A stretch of 64,000 nucleotides of DNA from Coix lacryma-jobi var. lacryma-jobi (Eukaryota > Streptophyta > Magnoliopsida > Poales > Poaceae), in the NCBI GenBank assembly GCA_009763385.1, contig CM019825.1, forward strand, positions 744,001 to 808,000, in the 5' to 3' direction. Each line of letters begins with the position of its first letter. The first letter of the stretch is position 1. The notes under the pieces are model-generated. The model had not been told where the DNA came from. It did no database searches and was given only the letters and a program-made list of their open reading frames with translations. Made by a program: the position numbers and the translations under genes. Below are positions 47,045 through 58,824 of this stretch, piece after piece.

Positions 47045-49549
47045 CCTGGTCCAGTCCGCTCCAGCAAAGTCGCCATGGACTTCTTCACTAGGGAAATAGG
47101 GAGAACCAGAAGGAATTGGCGCGACAACTTCCCGCGCGTGCGCGCACGCGATCTCGTCGAGTCAGGGAGACGAGTCATACATCAGGGTGCTGGAACCGCC
47201 ACCTCTGCCTGCGAGCACGGGATTTTCCCAACGCAGTCCCCGCCTCCAAGCTTGATCAGGGTGTTTTCTATGAAAACAACGACGAAGAGACCAACAGAAG
47301 AGACCTGATGTGTGTTCCGTTAACCAGACCCTAGCAAGCCACCCAAGAGCTCTTAGCTAGTTGGACGTTTTTCTGAAGCCAGGCCTTGACTAGCTCGGTG
47401 GCTAGGTTCTGTCACCTCCTAGCACTCCACTCGCCTCTCTCCCCGTCATTCATCTTCCTTCGCCATTTCTCTGCGAATCTCATCGCTCGGCTTTCGGCCT
47501 CTGCTCCCCCAGTCGCGAGCCCTGCCTCGAGGTCCACGCCGCGTCCCCATCCCCATCTCCATCTGTGTCACTCATAGTTCTCCTTCATTGCAGATCCGAC
47601 CATGGTGACCAAGGGATAGCTCGGGGTCGTGGCTGTCATGGACGCCTCGTCGGAGCCGAATCTGTGGGCACCATGGAGGCCCCGCCGAATCCGTGGACAC
47701 CAGCGTCGCTCCGCCGATCCTGCTAATAGCTGTGGTCAACATCGGTGATGCCCATTCTTCTCCACAGTCGTACCCCTGCTTCAGTCATCTCTAGCCAACC
47801 AGCAAGGATCATGAGATGTTGAGCTTGAACGACGACGTGCCGCTCAGCTCCAGCTCCGCCACGTCCGTCATCATCTTATTGAGCTTGTGGAAGATGGTCG
47901 TTGTTTAGCTTGACGAGCTTCTCCGAGAGCATGTTCGGGCTGCTGCTCACTAGCGTGACAAAGCACGTCTTCCTCTCGGGACGCGTTGGGTTAGGTCGGC
48001 CATGACTTGCTCCCTTTGCTCTCATCCGCTCTCTCTGTTCGCCTCAAAAGTGTTCGACGAAATGTTTCAAAGGTGGTGAGATTACCCCCTACAAAGAAGA
48101 GGTGACTGTATTCAAGCCAAACCAGCCAACCAAACAAACCAGATGCTAACCAGGTTTAGATAGTATAGGCAACTAAACAAGTTCGTCTTGGCTTGCTAAA
48201 GACAGGCTTAAGCTAGCCTGGCTTATTTCCTAGCCAGGTTAGAAAAAAGTCAAGTAACCAAACACACCATATGAAGCTTATCGGGAGGTGTGCGAGCCTG
48301 GTGAGATGTTAGTCGCTAGCAACAAGTTTTGTTGTGCTCTCTTTCCTCCACTTAGGCTTCCAAGCTAGCTCCCACTCCTTTGTTGGGGACGCCCTAGTGA
48401 TTGAGATCTGATCCAGGCGTTTTGAGCCGTCGGATATGAGTAAGAGAAAGTGGTATTTAGTTTAAATCTGAATCTTTTATTTTGAGTGGCTGATATGTTG
48501 GAAAACTTATGTTACGATGAAAACTAGTCTTCTATGCAAAAGCTATAGAAACTCTAATCAAGACCACATGAATCTAATCTGATGGTTAGATGTGAAGGTG
48601 AGTTATTTTAGCACTTGAACCCTTCACTGTGCTCATGCCTGTTTGATTAGGATGAGATGAGTAGAGGGTTTAAGTGTTAAAATAACTCACTATCGGATTA
48701 GATTCTTGTGATCTTAATTAGAGTTCCTATAATTTACAAATGAGGTTGGTTTCCATACGTTCCCGATATGTTGTGTGCAATTACTTAGGTGTACTTAGAT
48801 TAATGATTGTGGTGGACAAATTTAGTTATGGCTGTAGTGAAGTTTTTTGGTGTATTATATGTGGTAGAGAAAATATTAATTTTATGATATTAAATAAATA
48901 TTATTAGATTAATTATGAAATATATTTTCATATAATAAATAAATTAATTTTAAAGTTATAGATTTAAATACTATTCACTAAAAACTTAGCCACACATAAC
49001 TACTTCACTTCTCCTCACGCAATATAGTTCATACTTTCTAGCGGGGGCTCTCGGGTTACCACTAACCGAGAGGGCTCTCCATCACCCATATAAATAATAA
49101 TCCTAATAATCATTGAAAAAAAAAATAACAGAAAGGAGATGTAGAAACTTTAGGACAAAACAGTACTCAAATCAAATAGCAAATTAGAAATTTATGCAGC
49201 AAGCAACTAATCAGTTCTCACAATAGTAGACCTTTTAAAACAATGAAAGTCGTCATAAAGACTCAATACAAATGTTGTAGTGGCTGTGCCAGAAAGAAAA
49301 TAAGCAACTAACAAGCAAGCCTCAGACACAAAGTCGCTATAACAGCACCCACAATGGTATGAACTAGCTGCTAGCCTAAACCAACGTCTTTAATAATGCT
49401 TGTTTTTAACATTGACTTATAGTTTGATTTGACTCATATGACACATGTTCTTGAAATATATACTCTCTCTTATATTAATAAAATATAAAAACTGCACCAC
49501 ATGCATGATTTGTGGCGTGGTCTTTCGTCTGCGCAGTTTACAGCAGCAA
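47045..49549. other. Spacer with GC-rich block and foldback
   Basis: No supported gene. 47050-48060 is GC-rich but every frame is broken. 47311-48268 may be a decayed transposon, since both ends read GTGTGTT-like with motifs TTAACCAG and CAAGTAACCAAACACACC. 48543-48734 is a foldback listed separately. The rest, to 49549, is AT-rich and unremarkable. Confidence 0.4.
48543..48734. repeat. Compact foldback (MITE-like)
   Basis: Arms GTGAGTTATTTTAGCACTTG (48598) and AAGTGTTAAAATAACTCAC (48671) are inverted. Outer parts match as well: TATAGAAACTCTAATCAAGA on the left against TCTTAATTAGAGTTCCTATA on the right. The loop is about 35 bp. It would fold into a long hairpin. Confidence 0.7.
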
Positions 49550-52465
49550 TTATTGCAGTTCTTTTCCTTTGCACGTACTCCCCTCAGCTCGCATATCGAC
49601 TTTGACCTTTTTGCGATGGAGAGATGCTAGATCCAACTTTCTGGGATTTGGTATCATCAGCAATGGAGACATGCAGTTGGACCACGGCGGAGGAGATACA
49701 ATTGCATCCATTATCTTGGTTTCTAAGTTAAGCATGCCTATAACAAGGTGGAAGCGACCCTTGCATTTCCAAGACACATACTTGGAGTCATCTGTCAAAT
49801 AGACATGATTTGGTTTCACCTGTGGATATTCTTCAGCACTTAAACAAAGTGATTGGCTCTGCCCGAGAAACAAAACATGATCACCTAAGCTATTTATTTG
49901 CACTAGTTTTCTGGACGCAATGCAAACTTTATATATAGCAATCCTCCAACTTCTGTTTTCAATTGTTGACTGGCTGCCAGGTGCTTCTTTTATCCAAACT
50001 TCTGGCCTCCGAACTAGAAGCAAATCACCCAATGGATCCTGAACTAAGTAAACCCTCTCATTTCCATACCTATCTTTCCTATCCATAATAATCTTTGTTG
50101 TGACCACAGTCCCACTGAGATCGAAGGTGATAATTTGACCAAGTAATGTAACTGCATATAATAGACCATCCTTATAGATGCAGTCCTCAAACTGTGAGTG
50201 TGGTGGCAGCCATGTCCACTTCTCATCTCCTAATCTAGCAAATGAAATCTGACCAAATGGATTGTGGATCAACACCACGATATAGCTTCCTGATGCAGTA
50301 AAAAATACAAGTGCCTTATGAAGGAGATTGTCCCGCAAAATACTTGGTGAAAATGTTGCAGGTGGTCCAGCAACTGAGGTTGCCGTGTGCCGTGAGTACC
50401 GATACTTATAAATTGCACCATTTTCATCAAAAATGGGCGTCACCTGCTCGATGGTGCTGACTGATGGGAGAGAGATCTGTTCCCTGGTGATTGGATTGAC
50501 AAGATGCATCTCAGAACGCTCATCAGCAGTAACCAACCACCCATTTGACGATCCAATCAGATACCTTCTTTGGATGGGTGGCTCTGGAAGAGTTAATTTG
50601 TAAGTCCTCTTTTCCTCAAGGTTGTAGATGAAAGCAACATTGTCATCAGCAGATTCGGAGGTGTAGATGAGGCAAGGTGTTTGTGGCCATTTATACCCCC
50701 CAAAGCTGCATATGCTTGTATACGCTGAGTTCCAGGAGCAGCAGACAGAGCCAGCCCGCACTAAGTCAGGTGTATCCAGAAGGGAAAATATATCCATCAG
50801 AATTTCCTGAGGCAACTCTGCAAATTTCCCTACCACAACTTCCAACAGTGGTGGTTGATAGAAACAGCACACATTTCTTTCTTGTATAGCTAGGTTCCAT
50901 AAGACCATTATCCAGCTTATGCAACTGGTATCAATTGGTGCCAAACCAGGATTCTTGAAAGATGGGTTTCTTCTAAACGAATACTTGCAACGTAGAAAAT
51001 TTGGATGGAACACACCACAGGTTGGCTCCTGGCTAAAGACTCCACAGGTAAATTCTGCTACTTGGTTATATGGCATAAATCCAGCCATTTTATTTAGTTT
51101 TCTCAGAACCTCCAAAGTTTTCTCTGAGGCCTTTATGAAGAGTCCCCTAGCAAAACCACATGTTGAAAGAATGTCAGACATCAAACATTTATAGTGATAT
51201 GTAGGAGAGAATGGCGAAGAGGCCAATTGAATGTAGAACACGTACCAAAGTCTGTCCCTTTGGCAGTCATAGAGTTTGACAAAAAGAAGAATATCTCCTC
51301 TGTTCTTCTCGGGAGGGAGAGGCCACAAATCCTAGAAAAGTAAATTAACATGATTGAGCATCTTGCATCTGGAAACCATAAGATGCTAAATTTAGAAAAA
51401 AAATATGGAACCAACAAACCTTACCAGTCCATGCTTGGCATCCATAGAGAGCTTGGGTGCATTGTGAGCCTTATTTGATACCTCCCATGGCTGTCCAACA
51501 TAGCAGTAGAACAAAAGCAACACTCAATACAAAATTGATTAAAAAAATACATTGTTTTTAATAGATCATTCTTGAGTCATCTAAAATATTGAGCACAATG
51601 TATTGACCAGTGAGTTATTTTCTGGGAAGCAAGGAATTCTATTATCTAAGCACAAACATTTTTTGATGAAATTTCTGTGTATGATAAAAGCTCACACGAA
51701 AGAATATAACAGTGATTATTTGACAGGCAACTAAAACAAGAAATTGCACTTGACACACAGCTGTTGGATGAAGATCCAAACGCTGCCCTCAGTTTTCTTG
51801 AAACATCACCTTGTGCCCCTGGCCCGCCTTGCTCCAGTCTCAGACAGCACTCATGCTGCTGGATGTGGCCCCAGCCACCTACTGCCTCCTAAGTCCCAAC
51901 TTACCCATGCCACCAGCACCAGCCACCACCCTCCTATTTGACCTGTGGCTCACCTCATCATAATCCCTAAATCTCCTCATGAAACTAAGCCTCCACCAAG
52001 CGTAATTAAATGATTTTCAATTGACCAACATGTACTAAATGTTAGAATTAATACAAAGGCAAACACACAACAGCTCCAAACTAGATTTGTTACCTTGGCC
52101 TTATCTTCAAATTTCGCACATATGGCACTGGTAAGCCCTTGTACATGCTGCAAAAAGGAATCATACGCACCCCACCCAAAAAGTTTGGTAAAATCATTTG
52201 TAACTAAACTATCATTATACTCAAACTTGTTGGCATGGTTTTGAAGTCCCAAGCAAAAACTCCTGAAGAAAGATGTGAGCTTCAATGAGTCCATGTAACT
52301 GCTATCTAGTCCATTTCTTATGCAAACAAGATCCATCTCCCGTCTTGAGTCGTATTTCCGATCAACAACCAATCTGCAGACACCAACCTCAGCCTTCACT
52401 ATAACAGAACTTGGATCACAGGGCTCACTCAAAGGCATAAAATATGGGAAATCCAATTGCACAGC
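49550..52465 (-). CDS. UBP12/13-like fragments fused to F-box/DUF295 protein
   Basis: One open frame runs over exons 52465-52094, 51490-51425, 51331-51237 and 51143-49550. The 93-bp intron 51236-51144 is a multiple of three, and the frame stays open if it is retained. The first exon resembles the MATH end and protease start of plant UBP12/13: FMPLSEPCDPSS, YDSRREMDLVCIRN, then LFGWGAYDSFLQHVQ. The catalytic TCYMNSL box reads SSYMDSL, so the active Cys is Ser. The rest of the protease is absent; exon 2 (VSNKAHNA) and exon 3 (LWPLPPEKNRGDILLFVKLY, LFIKASEKTLEVLRKLNKMA) match the UBP12 C-terminal domain. The F-box follows (FAELPQEILMDIFSLL, AGSVCCSWNSAY), then a DUF295 domain ending in VYLTDDSKYVSWKC. 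It may act as an SCF adaptor with a dead UBP-like module. The 5' end is not fixed. Confidence 0.75.
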
Positions 52466-53329
52466 CTGCATGTGTTTGGAGAGACAACCAACACCGAATC
52501 AATAATAGATTTATCCCAAAGAAATATTGTGATACATCGGAATACATAAAGATCATGTTTTAAGTGCAACTCATCATTAGTTGATAAAGTTCACAACGCA
52601 TCCCTAGCAAAAGAAAAAAAAATGACCACCAAAAACAATGTGCTGTGGTATTTGGAACCTTATGGATCCAACCCCAGCTTCATAATAGGGAATGGAGCAA
52701 GAGTCTTTGACTAGTTTGTAACCATGGTGCCACAATGAATAACAGCAACAAAGCTAAATAAAAACGAAGTACAAATATATGAAACAACTGATATGGTGAA
52801 CCAGTGTCCTACATACAAAGAATGCCTTTTTATGGGAGAAACCTTATTTCCATGGAGAACAGAGACTGTGCATAACACAATGGATAAACTGCTGTGCCTA
52901 CTCGAGTTAGCAGAATCAAGACAAAAGAGGAGGAAAGAGACCAGTACAAAATCAAGCTGGCTATGCTATGGGGTTTGGAGAGACCTAGGAATTTCCTGAA
53001 GCCAAGTGACGTATCAATAGTTTAATAATACGTCCTTAACAAATTTCCCCAGCAAGCAATTCATCTTGCCAGGGAATTAACTTATAGACCTTCATCCACT
53101 ACAATCAACATATAGATGAAGGCATATTCATACATTTCATACATTCATGTAAAAATCATATTCTGAACTCTGAACAGGAAATCAACAGAAAAAAAAGGAA
53201 CATGGATTCTAAAGAAAAGAATTTTGAACATTCATTCAGAAAGAAAAGCTAAATCTTGTACATGGACTAGATCAAGCCATAAAAAACACATGAATGAAAG
53301 CGAGCTAAGAAGCCAGGATGACATTATTA

Positions 53330-53775
53330 CAGAGAAAAGGCAGGCAAGAATTTCACCAGCTATGTACACATCAGCATATTATTACCAAAATGATGACATA
53401 AAAAAGGGAATCGACAAAAAGAATAGATTTTGACCATGGATCTGAAGAAAAAAATGATTTTTTGAACCTTGATTCAGCAAAAAAAAAGCTAGAGATGCAC
53501 GGTCGGTCAGCATATTATTAACAAAATGATCACATAAAAAAGGGAATCGACAAAAAGAATAGATTTTGACCATGGATCTGAAGAAAAGATGAATTTTTGA
53601 AGCAAAACACGAAACATGAATGAAAGGCAGGCAAGAATTTCACCAGCTATGTACACATCAGCATACTATTACCAAAATGACCACATAAAAAAGGAAATCG
53701 ACAAAAAAAAATATTTTGGCCATGGATCTGAAGAAAAAATGAATTTTTGAACCGTGATTCGGCAGAAAAGCTAGA
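53330..53775. repeat. Tandem repeat, about three imperfect units
   Basis: Units containing AAAAAAGGGAATCGACAAAA, then TTTTGACCATGGATCTGAAG, start near 53400, 53535 and 53690. CAGCATATTATTACCAAAAT also recurs. They lie in the presumed first intron of the UBP/F-box gene. Confidence 0.8.
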
Positions 53776-53840
53776 GATACGTGGATCCGATCAAGGCGAA
53801 ACGCGAAACATGAATGAAAGCGGGCTAATAGGGTCGCCTT

Positions 53841-54060
53841 ACCGTTGCTAATCAATTTAATCAAAGGGAGGCCGGGTAAGGAGAGACGAGAAAGCGGCGC
53901 GGCGATGGGGACAGATAGCAATCGAAGAAGGTTAGGGTTAAAAGTTTTGGTGGCGGCGCCGAAAGCTGTGAAGGTGCAGGTATAGAGAGATGGGTACCCC
54001 ACGCCGGTGGCAGATCGAGGGCCGAGAAGCGAGGCAGCGGTGGCGCCGCCGGGCGGTTAA
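53841..54060 (-). other. Possible 5' UTR exon of the UBP/F-box gene
   Basis: GC-rich block ending in a good donor on the minus strand (ATTAGCAACG then GTAAGG). Splicing straight to the exon at 52465 would put a stop in the frame opened at 54002, so it is more likely untranslated leader than coding. Confidence 0.35.
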
Positions 54061-54550
54061 CGGACGATGGCGAGTGGGTGGGGTCGGCGGCGGGGGAGAG
54101 CTACCAAAGAGGTTAGTGTAGGGTGGGATTGAGGCGTCGGCGTCGGGTGTTCGGCGGTACGGGCGCAGCGGCTAGTTCGCCATTGGCCGCGGCCTGGGAT
54201 GGCACAGCCCGTCGGTAGCGGGGGCGGGCGGGTGTCGTCGTGGTTGCTGGAGACACAGGCCGACCGGAATCGGGAAAAGAGACTACGAGACCCCGGATAA
54301 GGGCGAGCTTGAGAAAATTGTATACTCCAATCGTTGGGAATAGGGCAGAGCGGCAGACGAAAAAGATGAAGAAGAAATCTTGGCTTTTAATAGAAAAAAA
54401 AAACGAGACCGTGACACATGAGTTCTCATGAAGTCACGAGAGTTGGTCACATATAAAACACGTACTCCGTACCTGAGGACAGTTTGGTATGGTAAGTAAA
54501 AAACTCATATATGTTCTTTAATATACACACACGCACACTGAGAAGAACTA

Positions 54551-54871
54551 CTCCCTCCGTTAAAAAAAAATATCTGTTCTAAATACGTGTATACACACAC
54601 ACGCACCCTGAGAAGAACTACTCCCTCCGTCAAAAAAAAATATCTGTTATAGAATACGTGTTGGCCAAACTTTTCTAACTTTAACTAGATTTATATAACG
54701 TATAACATATATCTCTAAATAAATTTATTTTAAAAATACATTAAACGATCTATATAATGATACTAATTATGTATTATAAATATTAATATTTTAATATATA
54801 TAATTGGTCAAAATTAGAAAAAGCTAACTCCTCGGAAAGCAAGAACGGCTTCTATTCTGCGACAGAGGGAG
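54551..54871. mobile_element. Stowaway MITE with duplicated left end
   Basis: Right end CGACAGAGGGAG followed by TA (54872-54873). The left end CTCCCTCCGT occurs twice, at 54551 and 54621, each preceded by GAGAAGAACTA. A 70-bp unit including the flank (CACACACACGCAC..CTGAGAAGAACTA) is therefore in tandem. The element proper is 54621-54871. Confidence 0.8.
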
Positions 54872-54873
54872 TA

Positions 54874-55375
54874 GGTGGGAAAAATGTAAAAACAAAATCA
54901 GATCCAAGTGTGATGAAAACAAAACATCTTGCTTAAACTCTACTTAGATAATCTATATAGAAATCTGGATACTTATTTATAATATGGGCAAGTTAAACAG
55001 AGATCCACCACTTAAAAAGTGAATCTAGATTTGGGATTCACTGCGAATCAGATCCACCGTGAATTTGACATCCACTGTGAAATTATTTGACTAATGTAGT
55101 AGATCCAGGTCCACATAAGAGCAATTTTATTGGAATGGCCAGAATTGCCCCTAGGCTCTAGTGTCCTTTCTATCTCACTGTCAATTTGGACCCGCACATC
55201 AACTCTTCTTTCCTCTCCTTCCTATCGAGCAGAGCACACAAACAGAGCACATCACTAGGGGACGAGCGCGTGAGGCTGAGGGTAGCGTGTCGTCCGCGGT
55301 GGGCGGGTCGAGGAGGCCGCGGTGGGGTGGAGCGCGCCGGCCGAAGCACGCCGGTCGTGGATGGCCCTGGCGGGG
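54874..55375. other. Spacer
   Basis: AT-rich to about 55130, then rising GC. No gene or repeat edge supported. Confidence 0.35.
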
Positions 55376-55546
55376 CGGGGCGACTTCCACGCACCGGCCG
55401 GGGAGCCCCTGCGGCGGGGCGGGGCGGCAGGGCGGCTTCCGCACGTAGGCCGGGGAGCGCCGTGACGGGGCGGGCGGCTCCCGCACGCTAGCCAGGGAGC
55501 GCCGCGATGGGGCGGGGCGGCTCCCACGTGCTGGCCAGGGTGGGCG
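55376..55546. repeat. GC-rich tandem repeat, 43-60 bp units
   Basis: At least three units of the form GGGAGCGCC..G(A/C)..GGGGCGGGCGGCTCCC(G/A)C..GCTAGCC. The repeats create long overlapping open frames in all directions that I do not regard as genes. Their right edge coincides with the start of organelle-like DNA. Confidence 0.75.
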
Positions 55547-58500
55547 CAAATGTTGGGAGACAGTCCCCGAACAAGTTGGGATAAGGGCGGAGGCCCCCGG
55601 ACTCAGCCAAGGACCCTCCAGAAAAAGGACTAATCGCGGCTTCCCTCTACCTGGAATTCCCGTGCTGCGAATCAAAGCTTTGTTATATAGGAGAATCTGC
55701 TCCGCTACCAACTAGTCAATTTTGCTTCCCTATAGTCAAAAGTAATACTCGCCATTTTCAGTTTCGAATCTATCAAATGTAGGATGAACCCACCTATCGA
55801 TCAAAGTTTTCAATCCCGCTATGCCCTTAGCAAGTTTAATGGGGCTGTTAGACCTTCACTGGACGTATCAAGTTCTGCACTCCACAAACACTCGCTGGAA
55901 TGGTCCAGTCCTGAGAATTAAAAACCTCAATAGAAGGAAGATTCTATTTGTCTACTGAGTCATGCCAGCAGCGCTCTATCCAATTGCTCTCCCCCACTTG
56001 TTCTCAACCATGGTTAGGCGCGTGCGTTGATCATAGTTACAGAAATGGAAATCTTATATATATCGCCTCTTTTTATTGCAATGTGATGTATCAGAAAACA
56101 AAGATAATTAAATGAATACTTGAGTTCAAAACTGAAACGTTGAAGCGAGGAATCCCATATTATTCAGCAGTTCGATCTACTACTTTAGTAACTACTAGCT
56201 TGACGCATATTGCTTAATTGCCGGCTGTATTTAAGGCCCTAACTCAAACTTCAACCAATTATTTTTGCGGTATTTCTCCAGCAGTGAGAACCTAGATAAG
56301 TGAATTCTTTATGGTCAGTCACGCTAAGCTCACCTAGAGTTGGAACGAGTGGGAAAAGATAGAATGAAAGCAAAGGAAAGCGCCAGCAAGGCATTAACCA
56401 CTATATATAGGAGTTGGAAAGTAGAAGTGCTTTTTGCCAATGCCAAGCTTCTTATAACCGAATATGAGTTAAAAGAAGGAAAAAGCTTTGTAGTTAATTG
56501 AAATTGAAAGAAAAGCCCGAAGGTCTACCCAATCTAAAGTAATAACAATAAGTGCCAGCTAGAAAAGTAGAATGTGTCGTCGTACTTTTTAGTCAATCCC
56601 TTGCTTCTTAAGAAGAATAAGCCTTACAAGAATGCAAAAAAGAATCATAGAGTAAAGACTGAGGAGAGAAGTCCGAGTACTTTTTTCAAAAGCTCTCCTT
56701 CCTCACTGCTTCAGTGTTGGAGAAGTTCCTTAGGAAGAGGCACGGGGGATATCTTCCCCAAACCCCCTCCAAAGAAAAGCATCGAAATATCTCACTATTT
56801 TGGGACTGGACTGGCTAAAGGACAGTAGTGGCTAGTACGAACCAGACCGGAAGGGATGGTTAACGTCGAGACACGGGAGAGGTGGGCATTCCTCTCCGAA
56901 ACCACTGCTGCCTTATTTCCCATGCCAGACCTCCGGGATATATCCACTCGATCTTCACTCCGAGATCTGCTCTCGTTGTTTGCTTACTCTGTCGGTCCCC
57001 TTCGGGACGCCCTCACCGAGATCGGGCTATGCGAGTAACGGCTTCCTTTTACTTATATTTGGTCTAAGGTAAAAGGTTCCCAACTCGCACTGCGGGTAAA
57101 ACCTCATCGTGGTTCGACTCTCCGATTACTCGAGTCTCTCCTCGATTTGGTTATCCCTTGGTGAGCATGGGGTTCTCAAAAGCATAAATGCCAGTATTTC
57201 AAAAGAGATAGAGCAGGGATAATGTTGTATGTTGGCGTAACTGTACCCAGCTTAGATGGAAGGAAGGGAAGTCATAATGCCCCTCTACAAACCGACTCTG
57301 CAAATCTAGTGCCATTTTGAAAGAACCAAAAACCCTACCTCCTCTTAGAGCGAATGATCATTCCATGCCCCAGGTAAGTCAAGCACAGGGAGGGGCTGGC
57401 TGATCTTGCCTATCGAGGAAGGACTACACTATCTTGCCTAGGAGTAAGCACTATTTGCTTATCCCTTTGTTTCCACTACAAAACGTTATACTCTGCGTGC
57501 AACATTCTATTCTACTAAAGCTGCGCTACTTTCCTACCAGCTCTCTAATCGTATTCCTTGCCCCTGACTTCTGTGCCACTGGTACAGCCAAGATCACCTC
57601 TCTATTCTTCCAATAAGCCAGGCAGGCGAAGGGCTAAAGTGGTAGTCATAAAGCTACCTATGAGGGGTACGTTTTCTGCCATTATGCTGACATATAAGTT
57701 ATCCAAAGGAGAGTTCGAAAACGCGTATTATAAGTAAAATAGTAGAGTTCGTGGCTACTGCCAAGTTCAACTTCGTAACCACTAAAATCACATTCCCATG
57801 GAAATGATTAAGAACTTACTTCTTTTGAGATGGCTGTTCCCGAGATCCCACTTTGTGGCTTTTTCCTTCAATACATCATTTGGAAGCTGTCGCATATCTT
57901 GTCCTCAGAGACACCTAAGCCCGCCTTCACCTGTGTACTTATGGATGAAAACTACCTGACTTTGTTTGGCTACTTTTTTGATTGGCTAGTGTGATTTTAT
58001 ATCTCAGGCTAGACTCGATTGAGCTGTCTTACATTAGTGTGGCTATATGTGAATCGCAGAGGTCTGTAAATTAAGGCAATAGGCAGGCACATTTGAAATG
58101 CAGCAGTAGTGAGTTCCTATAGAAAATCAAAAATGAAATAAAAGGTCATAATGGTCGGAAGCTGTTCACTACATCAGAACCATCCAGAAGGAAAAAAAAG
58201 CACCTGAGGTCAGGTGTTTCTTAGGAGTTCAATATGTTTCATGTGTGTTTTTGCAAATCTTTTTTCTTCACTGGTCCTGCACGCTTGATAAAAAGGATCT
58301 GGTGTCTATGCCAGGTTGGTAAACCATATAGATCTTGCCCAAACAAGGAGTAGGGGCTAGCTTGTAAGCCACGACTTAGTACTACGAGGATTCTGGCGGA
58401 GTGCTTTTCACATATAGATAGGTCGAGATGAAGAAGCTCCGTAGTCAACTAATAGATAGAAAATCACAGTAACCTTTTTCCAACAGTTTCACCATGATAA

Positions 58501-58824
58501 GAACAACCTTGTCATACATGATAATTATGGGCTTTCTTTCTCCTTCTTTATAGTCTTCAGTTCAATCTGCCAAGTCCGATTCATCTTTTTCCAACCCTTC
58601 CTCTGTTCTTATACTAAACCTCTTCTCTTCGTTCCCTTTGCCCCACCAAAAGAGGATCGCCCCTAGTAATATAATAGCACCTTGATTTATTTATCCAGAT
58701 GGGCATATCTTTTCTTTAGTTTATGCATCTCTCATTCAAAGACAGACAAGAAAATCAATCTAAAGGCACCACTACTCTTATTATTAGTAAACGGTAGGAA
58801 CCGGAAGAGAAGCTTTCTACCAGG

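Noticed and set aside
47311..48268. A transposon bounded by GTGTGTT-like ends
   Set aside because: The inverted ends match poorly and no target duplication is visible. Left as an unresolved spacer.
53658..54002. Minus-strand ORF of 114 codons as first coding exon of the UBP/F-box gene
   Set aside because: Splicing its good donor to the next exon brings a stop in frame, so it was kept only as a possible leader exon.
55161..55711. Overlapping GC-rich ORFs on both strands (up to 170 codons)
   Set aside because: They follow the tandem GC-rich repeat, are low-complexity (Pro/Arg/Gly) and extend across the organelle-DNA border.
55970..56005. tRNA-like D-arm (minus strand AGAGCAATTGGATAGAGCGC)
   Set aside because: I could not find matching anticodon and T arms or an acceptor stem, so no tRNA gene is claimed.
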